The notes under the pieces are model-generated. The model searched no databases and was not told where the DNA came from. It saw only the letters and a program-made list of their open reading frames with translations. From Gadus chalcogrammus (lineage: Eukaryota; Chordata; Actinopteri; Gadiformes; Gadidae), in NCBI RefSeq assembly GCF_026213295.1, contig NC_079414.1:17211102-17275101 (forward strand): a DNA stretch of 64,000 nucleotides. The letters are read 5' to 3'. Of this stretch, positions 1 through 12,400 are shown piece by piece (the stretch's first letter is position 1; each line of letters begins with the position of its first letter). A program made the translations under genes and the position numbers.

Positions 1-330
1 TTAATATTTTTTCGAGCTATCTGATAAAAAAAAAGATTGGCTGTTTTTCTCTGATTGGCAGAGAGAGAAATATATATTTTCAAGTGATCGGACTGGCAAA
101 ATTCATCGGACTCGTCAAATACTTATTTTTTTAGCAAACTCATTGGCTAAAAATACAAGCCAAATCTGATTTTCAAAAAAGTTGATATCTTTTACGAGCA
201 ATCTGATTTTTTTGGATTGATTGGATTGGATGATTTTTTTCAAGTGATCTGATCGTTAATTTTCTTTAGAGCGATCTGATATTTTTTCCTTGCAATCTGA
301 TTGGCAAAAAAGTTTAAATTTAAGTCAAGC
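1..330. repeat. AT-rich minisatellite, block 1
   Basis: Diverged tandem copies of a unit near TTTTTCGAGCGATCTGATT followed by GGCAAAAA. Unit length varies with T and A runs. The same unit recurs at 1250-2340. Confidence 0.8.
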
Positions 331-1249
331 AATCTGACTGCTGACAACGAGACGCCTTGTCAGTGATGACGCTCACCAGCGGGGGGGCACTGCCATTTGA
401 GAAATATTTTAACACAGTGGTGACCTCATAGTCAAACAGAGCAGAAATTATATAAAAAACTAAACCATTTTTCTTTATTATTATTAGGCTAATTATCAAT
501 TATCATTAGCAACAATATGTTGTTCTTGTTGTTGTCGTGGCTATGTGGTAGTAGCCCTGTGCACACAGTTTACGCAGCCAATAAATGTAGTTTACTCACC
601 TCTGACATGTCAGAAATAGTTTATTCACCTCTCAACAGTTTATGCAGCTCCAAAAAAACATTAAATAGGCCTGCCACTGGTTATAAACCTTAGACAACAG
701 CCTCCACAATCAACAAAAACACCCCTATACAACATAAGAAACAGTTCCGCTGACAGAAGGCAAGCATTCGGGCAGCAAGTAGCCTATTGGACAAGCCACG
801 CATCAGCCCGAAATGACACAAGGCCATATACAGAAAGCCAGGGCTGGCTTGAAGAAGTCAAATGAACAAACGCTTAGCGTATGAAGATTTGCAGACGACG
901 AGTAATGCTGCTGAAACGTCTAAGTACTGTGTCCTTCCATTCGCTTTTGCATTTGGGTGTAAAGTCTAAGCAATTTTTGTAAATCTATTTTTTGTTGCTA
1001 ATTAGGCTAACTGTCAATGATATAGGCAGACAAATTGTCCGCCTCCGACAAATTGTTAAAAGTAACAAGTTTAATCAGCAACCAATGAGCATTGACCAAG
1101 CCTAACCGGCTATGCATGCCCAACCAAAATGATGCGATTTCCCCGTTCATTTATTTAATTTCATGTAAGTTACAGTTTGCACATTTAATATTGGAAGAAT
1201 AACTAAAAGGGATTTTGGCCACGCCATGATCTGCGTGGTAGGAGGGGCA
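331..1249. other. non-repetitive insert between minisatellite blocks
   Basis: About 0.9 kb lacking the GATCTGATTGGC unit. A short local duplication (AGTTTACTCACCTCT / AGTTTATTCACCTCT) lies near 590-640. No coding frame is seen. It may be an insertion into the minisatellite. Confidence 0.4.
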
Positions 1250-2340
1250 TCAATTATTTTTTTTGAGTGATCTGATTGGCTAAATGATACGTCTTTTTTG
1301 AGCCATCTGACTGGCTAAATTCTTCTCCTTTTCCAGCAAACGTCTTTGCTAGAAAAGGATAGAATTATGATAATTTTTTGAGCAATCTGATTGGCAAAAA
1401 AGCAATAATGAAAAAAACAAGCAATCCTACTGGCTAAATTCTTATTTTTTTCTTTTTTTGGAGCTATTGGATTGGCTGTATTTTTTCGAGCCATCTAATT
1501 GGCAAAAAAGTAAAAGAAAAAAAAATAGCCAATCCGATTTACATTGGAAATAATGTTTCCAATCTAAATTCTTTTTTTTCAGCAAACTCTTTGGCTTTTT
1601 TTTTTTGGGAGATATCTGATTGGCAAAAACAAAGTCAATACTTTTTTCGAGTGATCTGATTGGCAAAAAAGTTAATATTTTTCTCCAGCCATCTGATTCG
1701 CTAAAAATCCAATTTATTCTGGAGCGATCCCAATGGCTGTTTTTTTCTGTGCGACATGACAAAAATAAAGGTATATATTTTCGAGCCATCAGGATGACTC
1801 AATTTTTATTTTTTCATCTGATTGGCTACAAATATATATTTTTTGTGCTATCTGATTGGCAATAAAATCAAGCAATATGATTAGCTATTTTTTACGTGCA
1901 ATCTGATGGCCGAAAAAAAAAAAAATATTTTCGAGCAATCTGATTTTGCCAGCAAACTCATTGGCTAAAAAGCTATTTTTTTTTGAGCGATCAGATTGCT
2001 ATCAGCGATCAGATTGCTCGAAACAGTTTTTCGAGCGATCTGATTGGCTGTATTTTTTCCAGCAATCTGATTGGCAAAAAAGCAATAAAGAATTGGCCAA
2101 AAATGTAAGCAATATCTGATTGGCAAAAAAGTAAATAATTTCGGGCAAACTCATTGGCTAAAAATAATTGTTTTTTGGAGCGATTGGTTTGGCTGTGTTT
2201 TTCCAAGCGATCTGATTGGCATAAAAGTAATAAAATCTAGCGATCTGGCTAAATTCTTATTTTTAGCAATCTGATGGGCTAAAAATACAAATTATTTTCG
2301 AGCGATCTGATTTGCAATAATAATAATAAAATTGGCAATT
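1250..2340. repeat. AT-rich minisatellite, block 2
   Basis: Several dozen diverged copies of the GAGCGATCTGATTGGC unit alternate with A/T runs. Short open frames here are translations of the repeat. Confidence 0.85.
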
Positions 2341-4602
2341 CTTTTTTCTTTTTTCTTTTTCGGCGTTGTCCTGCATTTTTACCTATGATGGCTCACTGCG
2401 TTCCAAACCATGTAATAACACTCTACTTCTGTGCAAATGTTTGACTCACATGAAAGATGCATAGATCATTAAAGGCGGCTAAACATTTGAAAGAGTAAAG
2501 TATCGTTTTAGTATTATTATGCTACTCGATTCTAAATATCTGGGTTTTGATTGTTGTTCAAGTTAAACCCTACCTAATGGCAATAGGATTAATTGAACAC
2601 CACTCTTTTGTACTGGTTAGTAACTATCTGATGGAAATTGGCAGCTGAATAATGGGCCATGTCTTAAATGTTAGAACTGTATATAAAGTTCTCCTTTTAC
2701 AGGATCCCCTGGACGAGGCATGCAGCCCCAAAAGAGACAGGGGCTGGGGAGCAGAGGGTAACCATCACCAAGCTCATCTGAAACTCTAAAAGCCCTGCGT
2801 TGTTTAGGTATGGTAATTAGTTATTCCAGTGGGTTATTTTCTTTTCATTTCTGAGCAATTTCCCTAAAGCTGTGTTGTTTTTTTCCGAAAGTTAATTATT
2901 ATCTGGGGTTATGTATGAGTCAGGAGCAATTTACTTTTATATGGCTGCTTCTACTTTGGTGAAAGCTAGGGAAGGCCATTTTGTTTAAAATGACTTGTTA
3001 TTGTTATGGTTGGATTCTTAGAAAATCCCACTGACTGGTTACTCGAATAGTGTTCTCTAGCTTAATGCATCATTGTATATGTATATTTTACATTTTGATA
3101 AAGTCTGATAATGACTTATCATTAGAAATGAACCACAAATGCAGAAGGTATGCAGCTATTGCCTCCTCAGGTTTGTTGGTGTCACCAGATGTTGGAACAA
3201 GCTACCGCTGTGTTTGTTACCAGAGCAGGTGTGTGGTGGAGGGGAGCTGATGGAGGAGCTGTGCTGGACAACCTGCCTAGGGAAGGTTGTCCCTTGTGGG
3301 GTAAATGACGCCCAGACTCTAAAGTAATTATCACTCTCACTGCCACTTCTATGGAGTAGAGTACTGCTTCTAAACCAGCCACTCAACTCTTACATCTATC
3401 ACGATCAAGATGAGGCTGGGATCCAGATTTATTTAAACCTATCTCCTCTGTAAATGATGATGGCTGCAAGGTCTGTTCTACTTTCACATATGTTTTAGAA
3501 TTTGTGTTTTATTTAACAAATGATGATGGGAAGTGTGTCAATTGAGTTGGGAGACCTTCATTTATACTCTTCATTTATACTTTTATTGTGACCAAATAAA
3601 GCTAAGGACTACAATTAGAGTAATATCTTTAAGAAGCCAAATACAAACACAAAAATAATACCGGACTAATACTGGGCATATTTTATTATATTCAATGGTT
3701 TACTTTCTGGGGTTGATGTAAAGAGAAATACACGTTTTCCCTTTTCCTGAATACCACAATCCTGCAGTTGTCAAGTCGAGTGTTTATTAAGGAGCAAATG
3801 TAATAAAGAACACATATTTTATCAAACTACTGCTGTTCAACATCAGACATTAGAACAAACTACCTGTGTTAGGATTTATTTAGACACACTTCACCTCTTA
3901 AGGGGAAGGCTGCAGAGTCCACTTTGTATTTATGTTATGGTTGTTTATGTTATTTATGATGGAAAATCTGAGGTGGGATACCTTTTGTTTGCCTTTCCAA
4001 GTGTGTTATTAAATGTGTTTTTTTTCATTGTGACTAGAAAAAGCAGATAACCTGCTACCTGCTGGGACTGCAAACATATTTGGAAGGTACACACAATATT
4101 GTTTTGAAATAATTGCTTCTGATTGTCATGTATGACGATGATATTTAGTGTTGATATATTTATGATGCACATTCATCAGTAGCATCATAAAGTAGCTCTG
4201 TGCAATTAAGCTATTGTCAAGAGTTTCCATGTTTATTTGAGAATTTTGTATTTTAAACTTGCAATCTATCTTCAAAAGAATAATAAGAATAAAACCCATC
4301 AATCAATCAGCCCTGGATGTATTTCGCTCCAGTAGGTCTGTGGACAAGGAAGGGTTCTCATTTGAATTCAAATTATTGCTTCTGTGGGCTGCAAAGTCCA
4401 GGGTTCAATATATTCTCAAATGTATAACACCTGGATAAGTTATTTGTCTTTCAGACTCAGTGGAAGACTGAGGCTATGAGAACCAGGTGTTCTCACCAGA
4501 CAAACTGCCGCTGTGGTTGCTGCTGGTGGATGAGCCTTGCAGGAAGGAAACTCTTGAATCTACCAAAGTATTCCTTGTAAGTTTACATAAACGGACCATA
4601 GT
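2341..4602. other. unique AT-rich intergenic sequence
   Basis: No gene is supported. Frames of 60-76 codons overlap on both strands without recognisable similarity. Two blocks (about 3183-3560 and 3840-3970) share diverged sequence and may be old copies of a dispersed repeat. Confidence 0.4.
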
Positions 4603-4800
4603 TACCCTAACCCTAACCCTAACCTCTAACCCTTACCCCTAACCCCTACCCCTAACCTTAACCCCCACCCTGGCCTCTACCCTAACCTAACCCTGGCCTC
4701 TACCCTAACCTCACCCTAACCTTAACCCTGGCCTCTACCCTAACATTAATCACCACCCTCCTCTCAAACGTAACCTTAACCTCCCATAACCTACCCTAAC
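4603..4800. repeat. interstitial telomere-like repeats
   Basis: Three perfect CCCTAA units at 4603-4623 lead into degenerate copies (CCTCTAACCC, CCTTACCCC) and a higher-order CCCTGGCCTCTACCCTAACC repeat. The vertebrate telomere repeat is TTAGGG/CCCTAA. Confidence 0.85.
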
Positions 4801-4809
4801 CTCTGGCTA

Positions 4810-4954
<145 letters not shown>

Positions 4955-5477
4955 TGTTCCTTCAGGATGGCTGCCAGACAAACATGGGGGCCTCAAGCAC
5001 TAATGGAGGCGGAGCGTAAAGAAAAGATAATGGTTTGCCTGTGTGGCCCAGCAAAGGGAACTGCCTGTAGAGTGCATTTACGTGCCGATGTACTGTGTTA
5101 TAATAATTATATTTAATTATATATTTAACATTTAATATATAAAGGGCTTTTCATTTGAGTGCTGTACAGGGCTGAAAGAAGATGCAGGTAGCAGAAAAAC
5201 AAACCCTTACTAAAAATACACTGAATCCTTTTCTATAAAAAAAGGTCTTTGGGCCGTTTTTTTAAAAGTCTGTGATGTGCTCACATGTACTACATTTTAT
5301 GCTCTCAAATGACCCGACCACACAATAAGGGCATGTAGAGGAGAAGCTGTCTCCTGCACTAGGATACAACACTGTCAATAATCTGTTCTTATTGTTTATC
5401 AGAGGCTTCTTGTCTTGTGGACTATTTAACCTGCTGAAGTCTTTTAGGGTGTCGGTCAGACTGCCCCGGGAAGACTT

Positions 5478-5479
<2 letters not shown>

Positions 5480-5549
<70 letters not shown>
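5480..5549. repeat. (TG)n microsatellite with nearby ACGC repeats
   Basis: A 70-bp TG tract followed at 5612-5640 by (ACGC)n. Confidence 0.95.
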
Positions 5550-5550
<1 letters not shown>

Positions 5551-5869
5551 TGTGTGTATGAGCTTCATTACCCACCTGTGGAGAGGCTACTCTCACAACA
5601 GAATCTGTGTAGTACGCACGCACGCACGCACGCACGCACTCACACTCGCGTGCACGCACACAACCACGCACCCGCACTCTCACACTCGGCAGTGGTGTGT
5701 AATTCACTGGGTGGCCCGTGGGCCAAGGCTTCCTCCACAGCAACGACTTCACCAGCGGCTCGCCGGCAGTAATTGGACCTCAGAAGTGATTGGGGAACTT
5801 GATTGACCCCTGGTAATGGATTTGAGTGAATAATTATTTGTAGTTATGGTTGGAAGATGGAATCGAGAG

Positions 5870-5880
5870 CGAGAGAGAGC

Positions 5881-5926
<46 letters not shown>

Positions 5927-5937
5927 GAGAGAGAGAC
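5870..5937. repeat. (GA)n microsatellite
   Basis: A GA tract with a few interruptions. Confidence 0.95.
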
Positions 5938-5939
5938 CA

Positions 5940-6540
5940 ATTCCACCGGTGTGACTCACCCCACCGCCAGAGCAGACCGCTGCCCGCGCCGCGGCCAATT
6001 AATGCAATCCAGCTGCTGTGAGTCACCGCGTGCCGAGCCTGATCAAAAGCACGCCGGGGTCCGGCCCTGAAACACGGGTTATCTCCCTCCTGGCTTCAAC
6101 CTTATTCCAACAGGGCTCTGGCCGCCTGCTGCTGCTGCCCCCTTCCCCCGCCCCCGACACCAGGCGCCGAGGTGTTAAAAAAGCAACCAACAGAAAACCC
6201 ACAGGAAACCCACTCCGTTGTCAGTATTAGAAATGAGGTGGATAATGTCTTCGTTAGTGCTTAACGTCCTGCGGCGAGGCTGAGCGAGGCTGGCGCGGCC
6301 CGCCATGTTAATGAGAGACCCCAAGATGGCGGCCACCGCCACCTCGGGACACTAAATGCAATCACTCCTAATCCAGCGCTTTAATTGCTGGCTTTGCGTG
6401 CAGCCAGAGTGAATTCATCTGGCGAGAGAGGTCTGCAGGCGAAGTTGTTCCACCTTGGAAATGCGGTGAGAAAAATCAGACGGCTCGGAGAGAGTTCTCG
6501 TGTGTCTTAGCGAAGTATGCTAATTCACGTGGTGTTGTTG
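5940..6540. promoter_or_regulatory. candidate conserved non-coding block
   Basis: Complex, locally CpG-rich sequence with TAATTGC/CAATTAA homeodomain-type sites and a perfect YY1-type AAGATGGCGGCC near 6323. No coding frame. The call rests on complexity and motifs only. Confidence 0.25.
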
Positions 6541-7537
6541 CTCGAGGGGGAGGAAGGCGGGAGTTTCCTTTCCTTGCGTGTGCCTGTGTGTGTGTGTGTG
6601 TGTGTATGTCGACCAAATGTTGTCAGTCAGTATGAAGAGATGTTTTTCTTTCTCCACCGGCGCTGTGTTTGATCTTCTGGCTCTGTTTCTGTGCCCCAGA
6701 TTAGAGCGAACCCTTCATGCTCCTAATGATTCCTCTTCCCTTTCTGCTCTTTCAATCTTAATTTGACAACCTTTTATGTAAGGTTCCTCTATTTTCCTTA
6801 GTGCTTGCTGTCTTGTGTGTTTTAAATAGGCTACAGGTCTTTAATAGGCTGGGTCTTATATTCCTCGTTCGGTCCAGTGTTTTTAGTGTTAACATACAAA
6901 AACATTATTTAATTTACAGATTTCCCAGACTAAAACTCAATCCATAACCCAAGCTCGGTGACATTATTTCCGGCTCTTGGTTTCACATTTCCATCCATCT
7001 GGTCCTCCATGCCGTTAAGGGTCTAAATGCTTGTGTGTTTTGTGAGGACCATGGGGCAGTAATGGGCTGAATGTGTTTGTAAGGTCCGCCGTGGTGTGTT
7101 GGGAAGGTCCGGGGGCCAGTAATGAGTGCAGTCATCCGCTGCCCGACCCTACAAGCACTGGCCACCCAGGACAAGATGGCAGCGCCCCGGTAGTCGATCA
7201 GTGGTTGTTGTTAGCCTGGCATGTTCCTGGCTCCCTGTCCACTTCCAGGGCACCGGCCCTCCACAACGTCCCGCCATTGCTGGGGCCCCGGGTTGGTCAC
7301 GCCAGGTTGACATTTCGGGGAGCCCTGCCAGCAACACCGCGGCACATTGTGGTCCTGCTGGACCTTGGGCGTGGGAGTGAGCGCTTCAACCCCGGGCAGA
7401 TGGGCCGCGTCCGGAGCCAACTGCTCTGGAGCGCACCATACCTCTGTCCTGGCAACCGCCCGGGCTGCCAGGCCTCTCCCTGGCTCCGAGAACACAGACA
7501 GGTGTCTGCCTCCGGAACAGCCAACTTTCTGTGAGGG

Positions 7538-7539
<2 letters not shown>
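6541..7539. other. intergenic, no gene seen
   Basis: Includes a short TG tract (6590-6606). The overlapping frames at 7073-7534 on both strands have no recognisable domain and share the same bases. Confidence 0.4.
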
Positions 7540-7587
<48 letters not shown>

Positions 7588-7640
7588 GATAGATGGATGG
7601 ATGGATGGATGGATGGATGGATGGATGGATGGATAGATGG
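7540..7640. repeat. (TA)n joined to (GATG)n
   Basis: About 42 bp of TA, then a short link, then about 12 GATG tetranucleotides. Confidence 0.96.
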
Positions 7641-7993
7641 ATAGATAGATAGAGACACCAAACCACTTTTTTAATCAGGGGGATTTTTTTAAACCATCAA
7701 GAAAATTGAAAATATATTTAATATATATAAGTTACAGGGATGAAAACTTGTATTATTTGTACATCTTTTGCATAACGCAAGAAATTATGATGCTAATGGT
7801 TTTGGTTTATTTAGCTGTTCATACAGTGTTGCAATATTTGTATAATGCAATAAACTACACCGATACACCAAGTAATTATTTACGCTGCTCTTATTTTCTA
7901 TGCTGAATCTTACAAGAGGATTAGATATTTTACTTCAGGTTCCAGCAGATGGTGCCAAATCACGTAAGCCGATACGTTTATATCCATGTTTCC

Positions 7994-8192
7994 CTCACTC
8001 ACTCACTCGCTCACTCGCTCGCTCACCCATTCACTCACTCACTCACTCACTCACTCACTCACTCACTCACTCACTCACTCACTCACTCACTCACTCACTC
8101 ACTCACTCACTCACTCACTCACTCACTCACTCACTCACTCACTCACTCACTCACTCACTCACTCACTCACTCACTCACTCACTCACTCACTC
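7994..8192. repeat. (ACTC)n tetranucleotide array
   Basis: About 160 bp of near-perfect ACTC, with GCTC variants at its left edge and diverged copies to about 8260. It produces THSLTHSL frames that are not genes. Confidence 0.97.
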
Positions 8193-8345
8193 TCTAACTA
8201 TGTTTCTCACTCATTCAGTCACTCAGTCACTCTCTCACTATCTCAATCACTCACTCATTCACTCACACCTACAACACATATCCACGCTCCCCATTAACAG
8301 GAAAAAGAAACAACGAACCGGAAAAGATTCAGAAAAGAGGTGCGG

Positions 8346-8346
<1 letters not shown>

Positions 8347-8381
<35 letters not shown>

Positions 8382-8403
8382 ACGTGGGTGTGTGTGCGTG
8401 TGT
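8347..8403. repeat. (GT)n microsatellite
   Basis: A GT tract of about 34 bp followed by interrupted copies. Confidence 0.9.
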
Positions 8404-9399
8404 TCAATGATCAAGAGAGACGTCATCAATCACCTTGACCCCAAGCACCACAATTACAAACAGAGAGGAAGGGAGAGAGAAAGATGGAGGGAGAGAGGAA
8501 CAGGGCGGAAGAGAGACAGGGCGGGATAGCGAAACAAAGGAGAGAGTGAGTGAGAGAGCCATGGCAGTGGTAGGAGACATCTCTATTTCATACTTTTATT
8601 CAAGGTTTCGTACCAAACTGGCATTTAACCGAGAGTGTGGCATTCCTTTCAGAACGGCAGAGTTCAGGGATGACTTGAGTGTTTTCTTTTACTTACAGGT
8701 GACTGCAAAGGAAAAAAAAGGTTTGGCGTTAATAATATTCAGTTGAATAAATGAAGTTTGCTGAGTGTTAGATGCTGTGTGTTTAGTCCAACAGATGTCC
8801 TCTCCCTTGCTCCTGTAGATATATATTTAATAGATCATACTTTTTCAGAAGCAATCATTTGATTAATTCACATCATTCACTGCAAAGCATGACACTCACT
8901 CATTAGGCCTTTGTGAAAAAGGGTTTTTCCCCAGTCCCTCGGCTGCGTCCTCAATCTCCCGTAGTTCAACACATCCAGGTTAAAGTCACCAGGAGGAGAC
9001 GAACGGAGGGGAAGGAGATTCATAAAGCAGACGTGGATGGATGTGGTCTCACTTAATTTGCTTGACCCACTCTCCTCTCAAATGAGGATGGATGGAGGGA
9101 TTCCTCACGTCCTGATTGGAAGACGGATGGCCACGTAGTCATGGCCTGATAATTGATTGAAGACAGGAATTCAGTTAGGACTAATTAAGGAAATCATTAA
9201 GAGCTCAAGATAATTAGGAAGAACTAACGGGGGGGTTGTAAGCGATACTTTGTCGTGAAAAAATAAACAATCTCCTTCCTCTTCACGTATAGAGGCTCGT
9301 AGAGGAGATTCAAATCAATAACATAAGTGGGTCTGATGTTACACGGAGAGAGGTGAGGTGGATTTCACAAATGTGGTGTCTTTTTGTTGTGGTATATAT
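8404..9399. other. intergenic with AT-rich candidate regulatory block
   Basis: GA-rich to 8560, then complex sequence. At 9130-9225 there are several TAATTA/TTAAT homeodomain-like sites (GATAATTGATTGA, GGACTAATTAAGG, GATAATTAGG) suggestive of a conserved enhancer. No gene seen. Confidence 0.3.
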
Positions 9400-9732
9400 C
9401 AGCGTTTCTCAAATGGTGGGTCTGGAGCCCCAAGGGGCACGTTACGGCACCACCGGGGGCCCCACTTTAGACATTCTGTAAATATGAACTCAATTATAAT
9501 ACAGTACAGGGCGATGCAGTTTTTTGATTCTCACAGAATTTTAATTATTTACATCAATCTTTGTGAAGGTTCACATTTACACTGCCAGACAAAACGATAT
9601 TTAATATTAGAATTTCTCTGGTCCTAAAAATGGTATTGCACAAGCAAGGGGGTATTCCCCTCATAGAATATTCTTGTCCGGGGCGGGGGGAAGGGGGGGG
9701 GAGGTACACTTGTGACTGTATGACAACCGCTG
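9400..9732. mobile_element. short hAT-type DNA transposon
   Basis: Left end CAGCGTTTCTCAAATGGTGG and right end TGACAACCGCTG form terminal inverted repeats (10 of 12 matching). They are flanked by GTATATAT (9392-9399) and GTATAAAT (9733-9740), an 8-bp target duplication with one mismatch, as expected for hAT. At 333 bp it has no transposase. Confidence 0.75.
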
Positions 9733-11310
9733 GTATAAATAATCGAATTTGTATAAACAAACAATGTATTTTATTGTGTTTCTCTTGCATATCGTCTCCA
9801 AACCAAACACTTAACATCCTCTGTTTCGAGTCAGGCTCCGTGGCTCAATATGGAACACTAGGAGTCGGTTTGTTTTTTGGCCTGGTGCCTCTGGACTTCT
9901 CCGGAGCAGCCGGATGCTCCATAAATCTGCCTACCTCAGCTCTCTGAAGACCTGAGTCGCCGAATCCATGGCCTCTTACCTCCCAACAACCCACGTTCAC
10001 CTATGGGCCTTATTCATCACCTGGCGGCCATAACATGCATTCGCTTCTCCCACACGGATGCCGTTTAGAACCAAGATGGCCACGAGGTAAACACGGCCTA
10101 TTGAGCCACGCAGTCCTTATGTCTTCGGGATTTAAACTTTTTATATTTAAAGTAAGCAGCCCGGCGTCGTTACCAATGGAAACTGAGCGCCTTTTGGTCC
10201 TATAATTCCATGGTAACAAAAAACAATGCTTCCCTCCTCTTCAGCCCACCACCATATACAGTACACTTGACGCTCGTGGAAATAGGACTCGTACACTCCT
10301 CACCAGTCCCCCCCCCCCCCCCCCCCCGGCTACCCGCCCAAAGGCCTTGTGGGTAATCCCGCCTCCTACGGCCAACCCCCCGCCTACCCTACCTCCCCTC
10401 CTGGTCCCCCGCAGCGTCGCCTGAATCAGATTGCTGCTCCCCAGCCCCTGCCGAGTGGCGTCTCACCCCGAAGAGTGCGGAGCGGGCACGGCGGGGGGGC
10501 CGGGCGGGGTGGGCTGCCAGCGCGGACATGGCCCGCGGGCTTGGCATCGTTTGCCATGCATGTAAATACAAGCCCCGCCATGTGTGTCCAATCCGGTCTG
10601 GCGGATGAGTGATACGGCCCGGGGGGGGGGGGGGCTGGGGGTAGAGGGAGGTGGGAGGGATGCAGATCACCTCCTAGCCCCCCCCCCTCCCCCCTCCCCC
10701 CCCCCTCCCCTCCGCCTGCTGAGGTATAGTTCAGAGCAACACTTTCGACTCTTCTCTTTCCATCACGAGCCTTTGTGTCACAGGACGGGGCCTCCGAAAA
10801 GAAAAGGCTGAGTGAAAAGAAGTAACCTTCAATGCCGTGTTTCACGATTAAAAAAGAAAAGGAATAGCAGATGTATCTATGGTGGTTCAGCGAGGACTGC
10901 CCATACGATTCCCGTCTCACCGTATTCGCTCCCATCCCTGCCTTCTATTGCTCTGACAAATGATGAATGGATCCCGGAGTCGGGGGAAAAAAAGCAGCTA
11001 CGTTCTCGGGCCCCATGTCAAATCGATTACAGAGCTCATTTTCTCCCCCTTCTGTTGTTATTTATTTATTTATCTATTTTTGTTTATTGCTTCCCCTCAC
11101 CCCCTGCGGACTCTCAGTCTCCTGCTGGGTGGGGGTTGATGGGGGTGGGCGCTGGTGCGGGTTGGGGGTATTCTTGAGGACAGGGGTCTGCAAACATTCA
11201 GACCCTGGTTGTGCTTGCCTTTGTGGCGGGACTGTGAGGGGGGATCTGTCTTCACTTAGCCTAAGAGAGCCTGCTCCTCCGCAGCCTTAAATGCCCTTTA
11301 GAGGACACGG
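9733..11310. other. intergenic with C- and G-runs, no gene seen
   Basis: Contains poly-C (10308-10327), poly-G (about 10619-10634) and C/T runs at 10678-10712. Short overlapping frames are GC-skew artefacts. AAGATGGC at 10073 matches the YY1 core. Confidence 0.4.
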
Positions 11311-11312
11311 GA

Positions 11313-11476
11313 GGGGGGGGGGGGGGGGGGGGGGGGGCGGGGAGGAGAGAGGAGGGAGGAGGTGCTACGAGTCATCGCTGCTGCAAAGGGGACACAGAGG
11401 TGGGTGGGTGGCTGGGAGGGGAGGAGCCTGAGAGTCAGAGGGATGGGAGAGGGGGGGGGGGGGGGGGGGGGGGGGG
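11313..11476. repeat. two long poly-G runs
   Basis: 25 G at 11313-11337 and 26 G at 11451-11476, in GA/GGT-rich sequence. Strong quadruplex potential. Confidence 0.95.
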
Positions 11477-11803
11477 CAGGTTAGGGAATAACTTGAGGCG
11501 CATACGCAGTGATCGAGGGAGGACGAAAGACTGGAAGGAGGAAGAAAGTTAACACAAGGAGAAGAAATCGAGGAGGGGTTAGGAGGAGAGGGGGAGGAGC
11601 CATAGGTGGAGGGCAGGGTGGGATGGGAGGGGGGGTAGGTGAGGTAATATGAGTCAGGGGGGTGAGGGACAACAGAACGAAAACAGGAGTGAAGTGCAAT
11701 CATTGAGGAACGTGGAGGAAAAACAAAGTGCAGAGGGGGAACGCGGGTCAGTGGCGTTGTGAAGGGTGCATTCAGAGAAACGGCACACTGGGGAGAGTGA
11801 GGA

Positions 11804-12400
11804 GGGACAGACAGACAGACAGACAGACAGACAGGCAGAGGGAGAGACACACAGACGGATAGACAGGGAGACGCAGAAGGATAGGGACCGACAGCCAGAG
11901 AGAGGCAGGCAGATGAGATAGAGACAGACAGTGAAAGAGAGAGATATACAGACAGAGGCAGGGGAGAGAGAGACAGACGGTGAAAGAGAGAGAGAGAGAT
12001 ACAGACAGAGGCAGGCAGAGGAGAGAGAGACAGACGGTGAAAGAGAGAGAGAGATACAGACAGAGGCAGGCAGAGGAGAGAGACAGAAGGTGAAAGAGAG
12101 AGATATACAGACTGAGGCAGGGGAGAGAGAGACAGACAGTGAAAGAGATACATACAGACAGGAGAGAGAGACAGACAGTGAAAGAGAGATACAGACAGAG
12201 GCAGGATGATGAGAGAGAGACAGACAGTGAAAGAGAGATACAGGCATAGGTCGAGAGAGACAGACAGTGAAAGAGAGATACAGACAGAGGCAGGATGAAG
12301 AGAGAGAGACAGACAGTGAAAGAAAGATATACAGACAGAGGCAGGCGGAGGAGAGAGGGACAGACGGGGAGAGACAGTGAGAGAGAGATAGACCGATAGA
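11804..12400. repeat. GA-rich minisatellite (GACAGACAGTGAAAGAGAG type)
   Basis: Starts with (GACA)n at 11806-11833, then about ten irregular copies of a unit of 40-60 bp carrying GACAGACRGTGAAAGAGAGA and ATACAGACAGAGGCAGG. The long Leu/Ser frames on the minus strand (356 and 309 codons) are repeat translations. Confidence 0.9.

Noticed and set aside
2700..2830. Possible exon after a TTTTACAG-like acceptor
   Set aside because: No open frame with recognisable protein and no matching donor.
7073..7666. Possible gene with overlapping frames on both strands
   Set aside because: Several frames share the bases, none has a recognisable domain, and two run into TA/GATG repeats.
7900..8529. 209-codon THSLTHSL frame
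   Set aside because: ACTC tetranucleotide repeat translated in three frames.
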